Origin: Fulvimarina pelagi HTCC2506 | GTDB taxonomy: Bacteria; Pseudomonadota; Alphaproteobacteria; Rhizobiales; Rhizobiaceae | Assembly: GCF_000153705.1 (NCBI RefSeq) | Contig: NZ_DS022272.1 | Span: forward strand, 62,001-126,000 | Direction: 5' to 3' | DNA: 64,000 nucleotides | Shown here: positions 9,642 through 18,171 of the stretch, in pieces | Layout: every line of letters starts with the position of its first letter | Numbering within the stretch: position 1 is the first letter of the stretch | The notes under the pieces: model-generated | The model's database searches: none | What the model was told of the DNA's origin: nothing | What the model saw: the letters and a program-made list of their open reading frames with translations, nothing else | Made by a program: the position numbers and the translations under genes

Positions 9642-10259
9642 TCAGCGTTGCTCGTTGAGCCAAACGGCGACCGCCATTGCGCGGTTCTGGACGTCGAGCT
9701 TCTCGTAGAGATTCTTGAGGTAGTATTTGACAGTGTTCTGCGAGATCCCGGTCCGTGCTGCGATCTGTACATTCGTCCAACCGAGGGCGAGCATGGAAAG
9801 GAGTTCGCGCTCGCGCACCGTCAGCTTGGAGATCGCCGTATCGTTGACGAGTGTGAGATCGAGATAGGGGATGCAGATGCGCCCGTTTGCTACCGCGAGC
9901 AGCGTGTCGAACAACACTTCCGGATCGTCGAACTGGTAGCAGAAACCATAGGTACCGAGCCGGACCGCCTGGCGCAGTATCACGATATCTTCTTCCGCCG
10001 AGAAGATGACCACGCGCGGCGGCTTTTCCTTCTCCTTCAACTTGATGAGGAGCGACGCGCCGTCCATGTCGGCAAGTGTCCAGCCGACAACAACGATGTC
10101 GAAATCCGGGTCGTCGGATCGGCGGATGATCTCCGCGCCGCTTTCGGCAGTTCCGGTAAAGGCGAATCGCTCGTCCTTCCCGATCAGATGCTTCAGCGCT
10201 GAAACGACGAGCGGATTTCGTTCCGCGAGCAGGACCCGGATGGGTTTTTCGGCAGCCAT
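9642..10259 (-). CDS. LuxR/NarL-type transcription regulator with degenerate receiver domain
   Basis: 205 residues: an N-terminal receiver-like domain (about 7-125) and a C-terminal LuxR-type helix-turn-helix (about 143-203; LTVRERELLSMLALGWTNVQIA, then ISQNTVKYYLKNLYEKLDV). The receiver lacks the usual phosphorylation set. The aspartate position in the VVVGWTLADMDG strand is Gly (about 59), the early acidic pair is reduced to AER, and the conserved Lys near GFCYQF is Gln. It is therefore unlikely to be switched by ordinary phosphotransfer. The start has a strong GGGGGAGG site. Lying between ppc and the mcl operon, it is the natural candidate regulator of both; no sensor kinase is seen nearby. 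Confidence 0.85.
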   Translation of the reverse strand: MAAEKPIRVLLAERNPLVVSALKHLIGKDERFAFTGTAESGAEIIRRSDDPDFDIVVVGWTLADMDGASLLIKLKEKEKPPRVVIFSAEEDIVILRQAVRLGTYGFCYQFDDPEVLFDTLLAVANGRICIPYLDLTLVNDTAISKLTVRERELLSMLALGWTNVQIAARTGISQNTVKYYLKNLYEKLDVQNRAMAVAVWLNEQR

Positions 10260-10382
10260 AGTCCTCCCCCGCCGACACGCCGGAGGTGCCGGACCGGAGC
10301 GTCGTTCGTACGTCTTCAGTTTAGAGAAAATTCAAGTTGCGGGTAAAGGCCCGGCGATCTCGAATTATTGGCGACACGCGTC

Positions 10383-13175
10383 TTACCCCGTCCAGCCGAG
10401 GCCGGCAGACGTGCAATGGATCGACAGGAGCAGCGCGTCCAGCGTGCGCGGATCGCTGTCCTTCACCTTGGCCGTATTTCGCACGCGAGACAGGAGCTTG
10501 ACCTGGAGATCGTGTACGCCGGTCAGCTGCGGAGCGACTCGGTCGATCTGGCGTTTGTGGACTGGGAAGCGCTCGGAAAGATCATCGGCACCGGTGACCT
10601 CGATGAGCATGGTCTTCGTCAGTTCGTATTCAGCCTCGATCTTCTCGAAGATCGCCCTGCGCACCGTCTCGTTCTCGACGAGAGCCACGTATTCTCGCGC
10701 GATATCGAGATTGCACTGATAGTGCTGCTTCTCGACCTCGTCGACGATGAGGCGGAAGAGGCGCGAGTTGCGGAACATCGATTTCAGTAGCTTCATCCCG
10801 TCGTCGCCGCGCACCTTCACAAAGCTGTCGAAGGCTGTGCCAATGCCGTACCAGCCGGTCATCAGATGTCGGTTCTGACTCCAGGCGAAGACCCATGGAA
10901 TGGCGCGCAGCTCGGAAAGGTCTTTCGGGCTGCCGCCGAAGCGACGTGCAGGTCGTGAGCCGATATTGAGGAGACCGAGTTCTTCGACCGGGCTTGCCTG
11001 GTTGAAATAGTCGATGAAGCCTTCCGTGCCGATCAGATCGGCGTATGCCGTCTGGGAGAGGCCGGAGAGCGCTTCCATCGCCTCGTTGAATTCGGCGTTG
11101 TCCTTCAGTTCCTTCTCGTGTGGACTTTTCAGTGTATGCGCGAGGACGCTCGCGGTGAGGATTTCGAGATTGTGGAGTGCCGTGCCCTTGTTGGCGAACT
11201 TTGACGAGACGACCTCGCCTTGTTCGGTCAGTCTGAGGGCACCATCGACAGTCTCGGGCGGCTGAGCGGCGATCGCCCGGCCAGTCGGCGCGCCGCCGCG
11301 GCTGACCGAGCCGCCGCGGCCGTGGAAGAAAGAGACCTTGACCCGACGTTTCACGCCGATCTCGTGCAGCGTGCGTTGCGCCTTGGACAACTCCCAGTTC
11401 GAAGTGAAGAAGCCTCCGTCCTTATTGGAGTCCGAATAGCCGAGCATGACCTCCTGCCGGTCGCCGCATTCGCGCAGGGAACGGCGAATTGCGGGAATCG
11501 AGATCATTTCGTCCAAGATGTCCGGCGCGGCTCGCAGGTCGTCGATGGTCTCGAAGAGCGGGACGATGGCAAGGGTCGTCGCCGCGCTCGGATCGTCCCC
11601 GGCCGTAATGCCACCCCAGCGCGCGAGGAGGTGGCAGGCGATCATGTCTTCGGCTGACTCCGTCATCGACAAGATGAAGGCGCCGATCGAGCGGTTGTCC
11701 TTCAGCTTGGCTTCCCGCATCACCCGAAAGAGATTGACGGTTTCCTGTGCGTCGTCAGAGAGTTCGTGGCCGGAAATATCGGGTTTGCTGTCGCTTCTCA
11801 GAGCTTCGCGCAGTCGTGCTCCCCAACCTTCGTCGCCTTTCTCGATCCTCTTTTCCTCGTCGACGCCGAGATTGAGCAATTCGGCGACCACTTTGTTGAC
11901 GATCGTCGCGTTCTGTCGAACGTCGAGTGCGGCGGTATGGAAACCGAAGATCTCGAGCTGCCAGATCAGCGGGCGTACAAGGCGCTCGGCGACCGCGATG
12001 GCGCCGATTTCGATCAGCCCCTGATTGAGAGCTAGTATTTCGCCGCGCATCTCGGCCGGGCTTCGATAGGGCGTCGCGGCGCTTTCGCGCTTCTCGCCGT
12101 TCTCGGCGGAGAGCGTCGCGCGGAGCCGAGCACGGACCGCGCAGACGAACTGGCGGAACGGTTCGTTCGGGTTGCGATTTGCGATGCCGTCGCGCTCGCC
12201 GCTTAGGTCCATCGCGCTGTTGAGAGCCTCTCGAAAGGTCTCCGGGATGGTGCAGACATTGGTCGAGACACTGAGCTCGACAGTAAGACGCTGCAGCGGG
12301 ACGAGGTAGGATTCGAGCGCTGCACGGCGGTACTCTTTCAGAGACTTCCGGGTGAGATCGGCGGTCACGAACGGGTTGCCGTCCCGGTCGCCGCCGATCC
12401 AGGTGGAAAAGCGTAAGTTCGGCGAAACGGCGGTGGCGTTCTCAGGGGCATGGCGTTTCAACGCGGCCGAGAGTACGTCGCCAAGTTTCGGCACGGTCTC
12501 GAATAAAATCTCGCGGAAGAAGTGCAGACCCCACGCCACCTCCTGGTCGACGCTGGGCTTTTCGAGGCGGAGTTCGCCAGTGAGCCATAGAAGTTCGATC
12601 TCGCCGCGCAACCGATCGATCAGTTCCTCACGTTCGCGCGGCGACCAGCGCTGCTGCTCGGCTTCGGTAAGCGTGCGGTAAATGCGGCGGTGAATTTCGA
12701 GCACCGTAACCCGCTTGGTCTCTGTCGGGTGGGCGGTCATTGTCGGACCGACACGAAGGGCTCCAAGAACGCGTCGGATCTCTTCGCCGCTTTGGCCGTC
12801 CGCCATGCACTGGCCGACAACGTTGGAAAAGGAACCCAGGATCGCGTCTGCACTGCCTTTGCGCTCGACAGCGCGGCGACGGCTGGTCGCGGTGTATTCC
12901 TCCGCGATGGCGAGGAGCTGAAACCAGGCAGCGATCGCCTGAAGCCCGTCGAGCCAGAGGCTTTCATCGAGTTCACGCACCGACATTGCGCCGTTGACGA
13001 CGCGGGCGAGGTCCGGGTGCCGACGACGGACTACGGTGCTGAGCTGGGCGAGCAGCAGACCGCGGATGCCCTGTCCGTTCTGCTCGAGGCCCGCATCGGC
13101 CATCGCGCTTTCACGGGTCTGGGCGCGTTCGGTCGAGGCATCTTCGTGCTGGCTTTTCAGTTGAACGTTGCTCAT
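10383..13175 (-). CDS. ppc: Phosphoenolpyruvate carboxylase
   Basis: The start is placed at the ATG at 13175 (MSNVQLKSQ) behind CGGGAGGAA, giving 930 residues, a normal length. Catalytic landmarks are present: TAHPTETKR near 150 (active-site His), LGYSDSNKDGG near 590 (Lys), FFHGRGGSVSRGG near 630, and a C-terminus ending in SAGLGWTG where the family normally ends in a conserved NTG-like tail. It carboxylates PEP to oxaloacetate, the CO2-fixing step of the serine cycle, and feeds malate to malate thiokinase. Leftward, just upstream of the LuxR-type regulator; a separate promoter region is likely (13176-13419). Confidence 0.96.
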   Translation of the reverse strand: MSNVQLKSQHEDASTERAQTRESAMADAGLEQNGQGIRGLLLAQLSTVVRRRHPDLARVVNGAMSVRELDESLWLDGLQAIAAWFQLLAIAEEYTATSRRRAVERKGSADAILGSFSNVVGQCMADGQSGEEIRRVLGALRVGPTMTAHPTETKRVTVLEIHRRIYRTLTEAEQQRWSPREREELIDRLRGEIELLWLTGELRLEKPSVDQEVAWGLHFFREILFETVPKLGDVLSAALKRHAPENATAVSPNLRFSTWIGGDRDGNPFVTADLTRKSLKEYRRAALESYLVPLQRLTVELSVSTNVCTIPETFREALNSAMDLSGERDGIANRNPNEPFRQFVCAVRARLRATLSAENGEKRESAATPYRSPAEMRGEILALNQGLIEIGAIAVAERLVRPLIWQLEIFGFHTAALDVRQNATIVNKVVAELLNLGVDEEKRIEKGDEGWGARLREALRSDSKPDISGHELSDDAQETVNLFRVMREAKLKDNRSIGAFILSMTESAEDMIACHLLARWGGITAGDDPSAATTLAIVPLFETIDDLRAAPDILDEMISIPAIRRSLRECGDRQEVMLGYSDSNKDGGFFTSNWELSKAQRTLHEIGVKRRVKVSFFHGRGGSVSRGGAPTGRAIAAQPPETVDGALRLTEQGEVVSSKFANKGTALHNLEILTASVLAHTLKSPHEKELKDNAEFNEAMEALSGLSQTAYADLIGTEGFIDYFNQASPVEELGLLNIGSRPARRFGGSPKDLSELRAIPWVFAWSQNRHLMTGWYGIGTAFDSFVKVRGDDGMKLLKSMFRNSRLFRLIVDEVEKQHYQCNLDIAREYVALVENETVRRAIFEKIEAEYELTKTMLIEVTGADDLSERFPVHKRQIDRVAPQLTGVHDLQVKLLSRVRNTAKVKDSDPRTLDALLLSIHCTSAGLGWTG

Positions 13176-13336
13176 GGCGGCTTCCTCCCGAATGTTCGAA
13201 CCCGGTTGCCCTCCCGGCAAGCGGATGCGAGCGCTCTTCGGTGTCGATAAATCGATTGAAAGCGCACGCTGGCAATTATTTTCAAGGGAAAGTCACGGAA
13301 CGGCAAGGGAGGGTCAGGGTATCAACCGCAAGGCGG

Positions 13337-13358
13337 CCGGGTAGAAAATATTCTCCGA
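13337..13358. promoter_or_regulatory. Operator-like site upstream of ppc related to the palindrome at 9507
   Basis: Reads CCGGGTAGaAAAtattCtCCGA. It keeps the left arm CCGGGTAG, the A-rich spacer and part of the right arm (CCGA) of the perfect palindrome ahead of the mcl operon. It lies about 160 bases upstream of the ppc start. A lone CGGGTA half-site also occurs at 10340-10345 ahead of the regulator gene. Evidence is similarity by eye only. Confidence 0.35.
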
Positions 13359-13419
13359 CCGATAGATGCCGTCATAGCCTCAGATCACCCCGCTGTAAGC
13401 GTGTCCGAGAGGGTGCAGC

Positions 13420-14535
13420 TTAGGCAGCAAGCGCTTTTGGCCCGTCCACGAAATCCGTTTTGAGGGAGTCTGCCACTGCCCGGTTGGTGATCTTTCCGCG
13501 GTGGACGTTGAGGCCAGCCATCAGGTGGGGATCGGCCTTCAGCGCCTCCAGACCGTGGTCCGCAAGTGCGAGACCGAAGGGAAGCGTTGCATTGTTGAGT
13601 GCGTAGGCTGAGGTAATCGGCACGGCGCCCGGCATGTTGGCAACGCAATAGTGGACGACCCCATCGATTTCGAAGGTGGGTTCGGCATGGGTCGTCGCCT
13701 TGGAGGTCTCGAAACAGCCACCCTGGTCGATCGCGACGTCGACGAGAACCGCACCGGTTTTCATCGAAGACAGCATGTCGCGCGTCACCAGTTTCGGGGC
13801 GGCGGCTCCGGGAATGAGGACGGCGCCGATCACGAGATCGGCCTGGAATACGCACTCGTCGATGGCTGTCGGGGTCGAGAAACGGGTCATGACACGGCCC
13901 TCGAAGAGGTCGTCAAGTTCTCGGAGACGCGGGATCGACCGGTCGAGAATCGTCACTTCAGCGCCGAGCCCGATCGCGATCTTCGCGGCTTCCTTGCCGA
14001 CCACCCCACCGCCGATTATCGCGACCTTGCCAGGTGCGACGCCGGGCACGCCGCCGAGAAGAATGCCGCGTCCACCATGGGCCTTCTCGAGTGCCCGAGC
14101 GCCTGCCTGAACCGACAGGCGCCCGGCGACCTCGGACATCGGTGCGAGAAGAGGCAGGCCGCCCCGCTGATCGGTGACGGTTTCGTAGGCGACGGCCGTG
14201 ACGCCCGAGCCGATGAGGCCCCTCGTCTGCTCGGGGTCCGGCGCGAGATGAAGATAGGTATAGAGGATCTGGTTCTCGCGCAGTTGCGCCCATTCCTGCG
14301 GCTGTGGCTCCTTGACCTTCACGACCATGTCCGCGGCGGCGAACACGTCCTCTGCGCTGTCGACGATCCGGGCGCCGGCTGTTTCGTAGTCGAGATCCGG
14401 GGCGTCGATGCCCGACCCGGCGCCGGTCTCGATGATCAGTTCGTGGCCGTGAGCGACATATTCGCGAACGGCGGCAGGGGTGAGCCCCACGCGGTATTCG
14501 TGATTCTTGATTTCCTTCGGGCAGCCGACGCGCAT
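13420..14535 (-). CDS. ald: L-alanine dehydrogenase
   Basis: The start is set at the ATG at 14535 ([17 protein letters not shown]) behind AAGGAGATC, giving 371 residues, the standard length. The N-terminal substrate Lys/Arg region, TYLHLAPD (catalytic His near 96) and the NAD-binding [13 protein letters not shown] near 175 are visible, as is the late DVAIDQGGC strand. It interconverts alanine and pyruvate plus ammonia with NAD. In serine-cycle organisms it may assimilate or release nitrogen at the pyruvate/glyoxylate node, but its placement beside ppc may simply be proximity. Leftward, with 244 bases to ppc. Confidence 0.95.
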   Translation of the reverse strand: MRVGCPKEIKNHEYRVGLTPAAVREYVAHGHELIIETGAGSGIDAPDLDYETAGARIVDSAEDVFAAADMVVKVKEPQPQEWAQLRENQILYTYLHLAPDPEQTRGLIGSGVTAVAYETVTDQRGGLPLLAPMSEVAGRLSVQAGARALEKAHGGRGILLGGVPGVAPGKVAIIGGGVVGKEAAKIAIGLGAEVTILDRSIPRLRELDDLFEGRVMTRFSTPTAIDECVFQADLVIGAVLIPGAAAPKLVTRDMLSSMKTGAVLVDVAIDQGGCFETSKATTHAEPTFEIDGVVHYCVANMPGAVPITSAYALNNATLPFGLALADHGLEALKADPHLMAGLNVHRGKITNRAVADSLKTDFVDGPKALAA

Positions 14536-14676
14536 GGAACGATCTCCTTGCAAAACGAAAGAGTACGCCGGAACTCCGGCGCCGTCGAATTGTCGCGTAA
14601 TGCCGTCGAGACTAGAGATGTGAGAGGGTATTTTGGTGTCGATTTCAGCGGGCGTATGCGGCCGGATCAACCGAGG

Positions 14677-15198
14677 TCATTCGCAGGTCAGCGTCTGCTG
14701 GGCTTCGTAAGAGCCTGCCGAGAAAACTCCGGCTGATTTTTGAACGGACATGTCGACGACGAACTCGTGTGTTCCGTCAAGAAGCACGATCGAGAGCGCG
14801 TTGAGCGATGCCGCCTCTCCTACACGCCGCATTCCAGAGGTGAATGCCGCGTCACGATCAGAGGCCGCCGGCGACGACAAGAAATCCGTCACCGGTTGCG
14901 TCGACAGACGGAAACAGTTCCGGAGCAGATCAGCCCTGCAAAGAAGCGACGGGATTACGCCGCTGAATGTTGTCTGGACCGTCACTTTCGCCGGATAACC
15001 TCCGGCATTGCGTGTCGAGAGATTAGTCAGGTCTGTTCCCACAGTCATGAGGCCCGGTGCCTGCACCATGATCGTGCAAGAGCCGATGGCCTGAGCTATC
15101 CCGGCTGTGCTGTGGAGATTGAGAAGGCAGGCGAGGAACAATGTCGCGAGTGTGCGCCGCTTGTTCACGGCCTTCCAGACCATCCCGTGTTCGCCCAC
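14677..15198 (-). CDS. Secreted pilin-like protein (second paralogue of the locus)
   Basis: 173 residues with a signal peptide (hydrophobic core about 16-34, ending near AGIAQA). The mature start holds GSCTIMVQAPGLMTVGTDL and the chain ends TLTCE. This matches the layout of the 151-aa protein encoded at the head of the locus (NATCTILVES...VIVRCE). A conserved early Cys and a Cys two residues from the end suggest the disulphide-closed beta sandwich of spore-coat-U/pilin-like secreted proteins. Extra cysteines occur mid-chain. Its start region overlaps the previous gene's end by 34 bases. It is the last gene of a four-gene leftward set; surface fibre or coat function is inferred. Confidence 0.7.
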   Translation of the reverse strand: MGEHGMVWKAVNKRRTLATLFLACLLNLHSTAGIAQAIGSCTIMVQAPGLMTVGTDLTNLSTRNAGGYPAKVTVQTTFSGVIPSLLCRADLLRNCFRLSTQPVTDFLSSPAASDRDAAFTSGMRRVGEAASLNALSIVLLDGTHEFVVDMSVQKSAGVFSAGSYEAQQTLTCE

Positions 15199-15653
15199 TC
15201 TTCGCTGGGAGACCCACCGTCCGAGACAGGTTCGTTGCCCATTGCGCCCACCCCGGCCTGGCTCCCACCTGCGAGCCCCATTTTCATGATCGCGAGTTCC
15301 ATACGCAACCGTTCCACCTCCAACTGGTAAAGTTGGCTGCAGTCCAGACGGTCCCCGGACGTACCCAGAGGAACGACCACACGGCCGTATGTCGCCAGAT
15401 CACTGCCCTTGTTGGAGCGAATTGCACCGACGTCCAGATAGGCACCCGTGCCGGAGACTGCCGACCGACACGTCGTCCCATCGGCTGCCCGCACCTCGTC
15501 CTGCCCCTGTGGAAGCGTCACACCGGGCAGATTGAATCCGCTTTGGCTCTGGTTGAGATAGTAGATATCTTCGGCAATCGCCGTCTGCGAGACGCTCAAC
15601 ATGGCGCACGCAAGCACTAGTAGACGATGCGCCGACCGAGGAATTTGCCACAT
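15165..15653 (-). CDS. Secreted protein of the pilin-like locus
   Basis: The start is taken at the ATG at 15653 (MWQIPRSAHRLL), which overlaps the preceding gene by 37 bases; the longer frame to 15707 would put a charged stretch before the signal peptide. The N-terminal hydrophobic stretch ends at a plausible cleavage site (TAIAED). The mature 140-residue chain has cysteines in GTTCRS and RLDCSQ and a Gly-rich tail. No family is recognised. Position between a chaperone-like gene and a pilin-like gene suggests it is exported together with them. Confidence 0.7.
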   Translation of the reverse strand: MWQIPRSAHRLLVLACAMLSVSQTAIAEDIYYLNQSQSGFNLPGVTLPQGQDEVRAADGTTCRSAVSGTGAYLDVGAIRSNKGSDLATYGRVVVPLGTSGDRLDCSQLYQLEVERLRMELAIMKMGLAGGSQAGVGAMGNEPVSDGGSPSEEWANTGWSGRP

Positions 15654-16018
15654 ATCTGCGCCTTTATCTGTGTCTGCTGATTGGGGAAGGGCACGCTTTC
15701 GGTGCAAATGCGAACCTTGCGCTCGCGCTGTCCGTCAAACGGTACGAGCACGAGAATCTGACGAGACCCGTTGCCGGGCAAAGTGAAATTCCTGCCGGCG
15801 ACCGATGCCGCTACGGGTCGGAAGTTCTGATCGTAGACCCGGACCGAGACATTGATCGGTTTAGAATAGGGGTTCGCCGGGTAAACACGCACTGCGAACG
15901 TATCGGTGAAACTGTTCACGACCTGGCGCATGGGCGACATCGACTGCGCGTTGGCGCTTGTCGGATATATGGAGGCGACCGAAATGATCGCTGCGAGGGT
16001 CCAATTCAGCATGTTCAT
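15617..16018 (-). CDS. Periplasmic chaperone-like protein of the pilin-like locus
   Basis: 133 residues; signal peptide about 1-24 (ending SANAQ). The mature part reads like a single immunoglobulin-type domain: alternating strands with FAVRVYPANPYSKPINVSVRVYDQNF and RQILVLVPF, and cysteines near VRICTES and AQICGKF. Length and strand pattern recall the N-terminal domain of fimbrial chaperones, but the second domain is missing. It begins directly after the stop of the upstream pilin-like gene. An alternative start two codons in (MLNWTL) is possible. The family assignment is tentative. Confidence 0.65.
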   Translation of the reverse strand: MNMLNWTLAAIISVASIYPTSANAQSMSPMRQVVNSFTDTFAVRVYPANPYSKPINVSVRVYDQNFRPVAASVAGRNFTLPGNGSRQILVLVPFDGQRERKVRICTESVPFPNQQTQIKAQICGKFLGRRIVY

Positions 16019-16474
16019 CTATTCACACCGAACGATAACCGTTCCGGCGTAGACACCCGCGCCGAAGGTATCGCTTCCTGACTTCACGCCGGTCAGATGC
16101 ACGTCGAGGGTATGGCTGCCGGGTATGGTGATCGCGGTCGCGTTGGTCCGTTCGGCAAGCGCCAGAAGGCCTGAACTCTCGTAGGTGGGGGTCCAGGTCG
16201 TTGCGGTCGTGTCGGTTCCCGGTGGCGTTACGATTGGACTTCCGTCGACGCTGAAGTTGACCCCGCCCGTTGTCGTGATCGTCACACGACCTGGCGTCCC
16301 CCCAACGTTCTTCGAACTGAGATTTTGCATATTTGTGTCGACTGACATCGTGCCGTTCGACTCGACCAGGATCGTGCACGTCGCATTGATGGTTGCGTTG
16401 AATGTCACGGTATCTTGAGCGGCAATCGCTGGAGACGAGACAAACAGCGCCAAGAGGATTGGGAGACGGGACAT
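16019..16474 (-). CDS. Secreted pilin-like protein (first gene of the locus)
   Basis: 151 residues: signal peptide about 1-18 (AIAAQ), then a Thr/Val-rich beta chain with an early Cys (NATCTILVES) and a terminal VIVRCE. It is clearly related to the last protein of the locus: the shared pattern is a CTI strand, a Gly-Thr-Met-x-Val-x-Thr strand, an NLSxxNxGGxP turn and a final Cys-Glu. It heads a compact leftward set of four secreted proteins. No usher gene is visible, so any assembly route would differ from classical chaperone-usher pili or be encoded elsewhere. Confidence 0.72.
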   Translation of the reverse strand: MSRLPILLALFVSSPAIAAQDTVTFNATINATCTILVESNGTMSVDTNMQNLSSKNVGGTPGRVTITTTGGVNFSVDGSPIVTPPGTDTTATTWTPTYESSGLLALAERTNATAITIPGSHTLDVHLTGVKSGSDTFGAGVYAGTVIVRCE

Positions 16475-16698
16475 GGGAGAATGCCATTTAGAAACAGATG
16501 CTTAGCTAATTTTCGTAAGCTAAGTGCACCATAGCGTTCTAACTAGCAGACGTTGTGGGAAGCTTGCACATTTTCATCGCGAGATAGTGATAAGTGAAAT
16601 TTATCAGGCGCAGATTGTTCCGCGGATCGCCATCAATCGGTTGTTCTGACCGGGGTGGGTCAAATCGCGTCTTTCGAAGAAAAAATACTCTCGCTCTT

Positions 16699-18096
16699 TC
16701 AGAGGAGCGGACCCACCAATCGGGCCATGTTCTCCAGCAGTCGCTCCCGTCGTCGCCGGGCGCGCCATTCTGTCAGACCGAGCCGGTCGCTTCCCGCAAT
16801 GTAGCCTGACTGGATGCGTTCGAGGGTCGCGTTGGCCGACGCATCGTGCAGGATGAGGCTGATCTCGGCGTTCAGCGTGAAGGAGCGGACATCCGCATTG
16901 CTCGATCCGATAACCCCAACGCGACCGTCGATCGAGACGTTCTTGGCGTGAAGCAGGCGGTCGCGATAGCGATGCAGCGCGATCCCGGCGGACATCAGCT
17001 CGTCGTAATATGAGCGTTGCGCGAGGCTGACGAGACGTTGGTCGGCGATGCGCGAGACGATCAGGTCGACGCTCACGCCGCGGGCGACTGCGTTCTTCAA
17101 CGCCACGAGTAGAGCCTCGTCGGGGATGAGATAAGGCGAGACGATGACGAGACGCTCTCTCGCGTCGTGTACGAGCTCGACCAACAGACGCTCGAAGCCC
17201 GGCGTGTCGAAGTCCGGACCGCTGGGCATCGCCTGGAGCGCGGCCTCGCCCTGCGTTTTCGGAATTTGAATGGGGGCCAGTTCCTGCCGAGTTTCCAAAT
17301 ACCAGTCGCTGGAAAACACTGCCTCGAGCGCTGAGACGACTGGGCCCTCGACGCGGGCCACGAGCTCGTCGTTGACGATGCCGGGTCGGAAATCGCGGTC
17401 TACGATGTTCTGGGAGCCGACAAAGCCCACCGAACCGTCGATGATGCAGAGCTTTCGGTGATTGCGGAGATCGCCTCGTGCGCGGTGCAGCGCCGCCAGC
17501 CGGACAGGAAGGATCAGGCGGGCCTCAATCGAGCGGAATTCGAGCATGGCGATGGTACGCTTGGTCCATGCGCGAGACCCGAGCGCATCCAGCATGACGC
17601 GAACTTCGACGCCGCGATTGCGAGCGCGCGCGAGAGCCTCAGCCACTTTCTGGCCGGTGCGATCGTCGGCAAAGATGTAAGTCAGGAGGTGGACCGTGGT
17701 TACGGCCTTGTCGATCTCGTTCACCAGAGCATCGACGGCTGCCTCGTAGTCGGTAAGGAACCCGATCCGGTTTCCGCCGCAGACCGGGAAGCCGCCAAGC
17801 CTTTCTGCAAGCCTCGCGATGGAGGCAGGACGACTTTCTTCTTTTGCAAGAGAATCGGCCACCATCGCGCGCATCGGCTCGGTTGCCGCAAAGCGCTTGC
17901 GCCTCCACGAGGGAAAGCGCGCCCGGCCGAGAAGCCGATAGGCGAGGAGCGCGGGGATGGGCAAGAAAAGGACAAGGAGCAGCCAGGTGCGCGCAGCTTC
18001 CGGCGGCCGGCTCATCGGGATCACGACGATCATCACGAGGCGGATCGCCCATTCGCAAAGGAGGTAGTAAAGGGCGAGGCTAGAGGCGTCGAACAT
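16699..18096 (-). CDS. cls: Cardiolipin synthase (phospholipase D family)
   Basis: 465 residues with two N-terminal membrane spans (about 5-30 and 37-57) and two HKD motifs: HRKLCIIDGSVGFVGSQN near 215 and HAKNVSIDGRVGVIGSSN near 400. Each is followed by the usual Asn. This is the two-HKD bacterial Cls architecture; it condenses phosphatidylglycerol into cardiolipin at the inner membrane. The ATG at 18096 has no obvious ribosome site. It stands alone, 75 bases after the AI-2E-type permease gene and in the same direction. Confidence 0.93.
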   Translation of the reverse strand: MFDASSLALYYLLCEWAIRLVMIVVIPMSRPPEAARTWLLLVLFLPIPALLAYRLLGRARFPSWRRKRFAATEPMRAMVADSLAKEESRPASIARLAERLGGFPVCGGNRIGFLTDYEAAVDALVNEIDKAVTTVHLLTYIFADDRTGQKVAEALARARNRGVEVRVMLDALGSRAWTKRTIAMLEFRSIEARLILPVRLAALHRARGDLRNHRKLCIIDGSVGFVGSQNIVDRDFRPGIVNDELVARVEGPVVSALEAVFSSDWYLETRQELAPIQIPKTQGEAALQAMPSGPDFDTPGFERLLVELVHDARERLVIVSPYLIPDEALLVALKNAVARGVSVDLIVSRIADQRLVSLAQRSYYDELMSAGIALHRYRDRLLHAKNVSIDGRVGVIGSSNADVRSFTLNAEISLILHDASANATLERIQSGYIAGSDRLGLTEWRARRRRERLLENMARLVGPLL

Positions 18097-18171
18097 CGAT
18101 TTGCTATCGGTCGGTGAGGGCAGGCCCTGTGATCTTCGCGCCTTGTGTTCGCCGATGTCGGGCGCGGCCCG

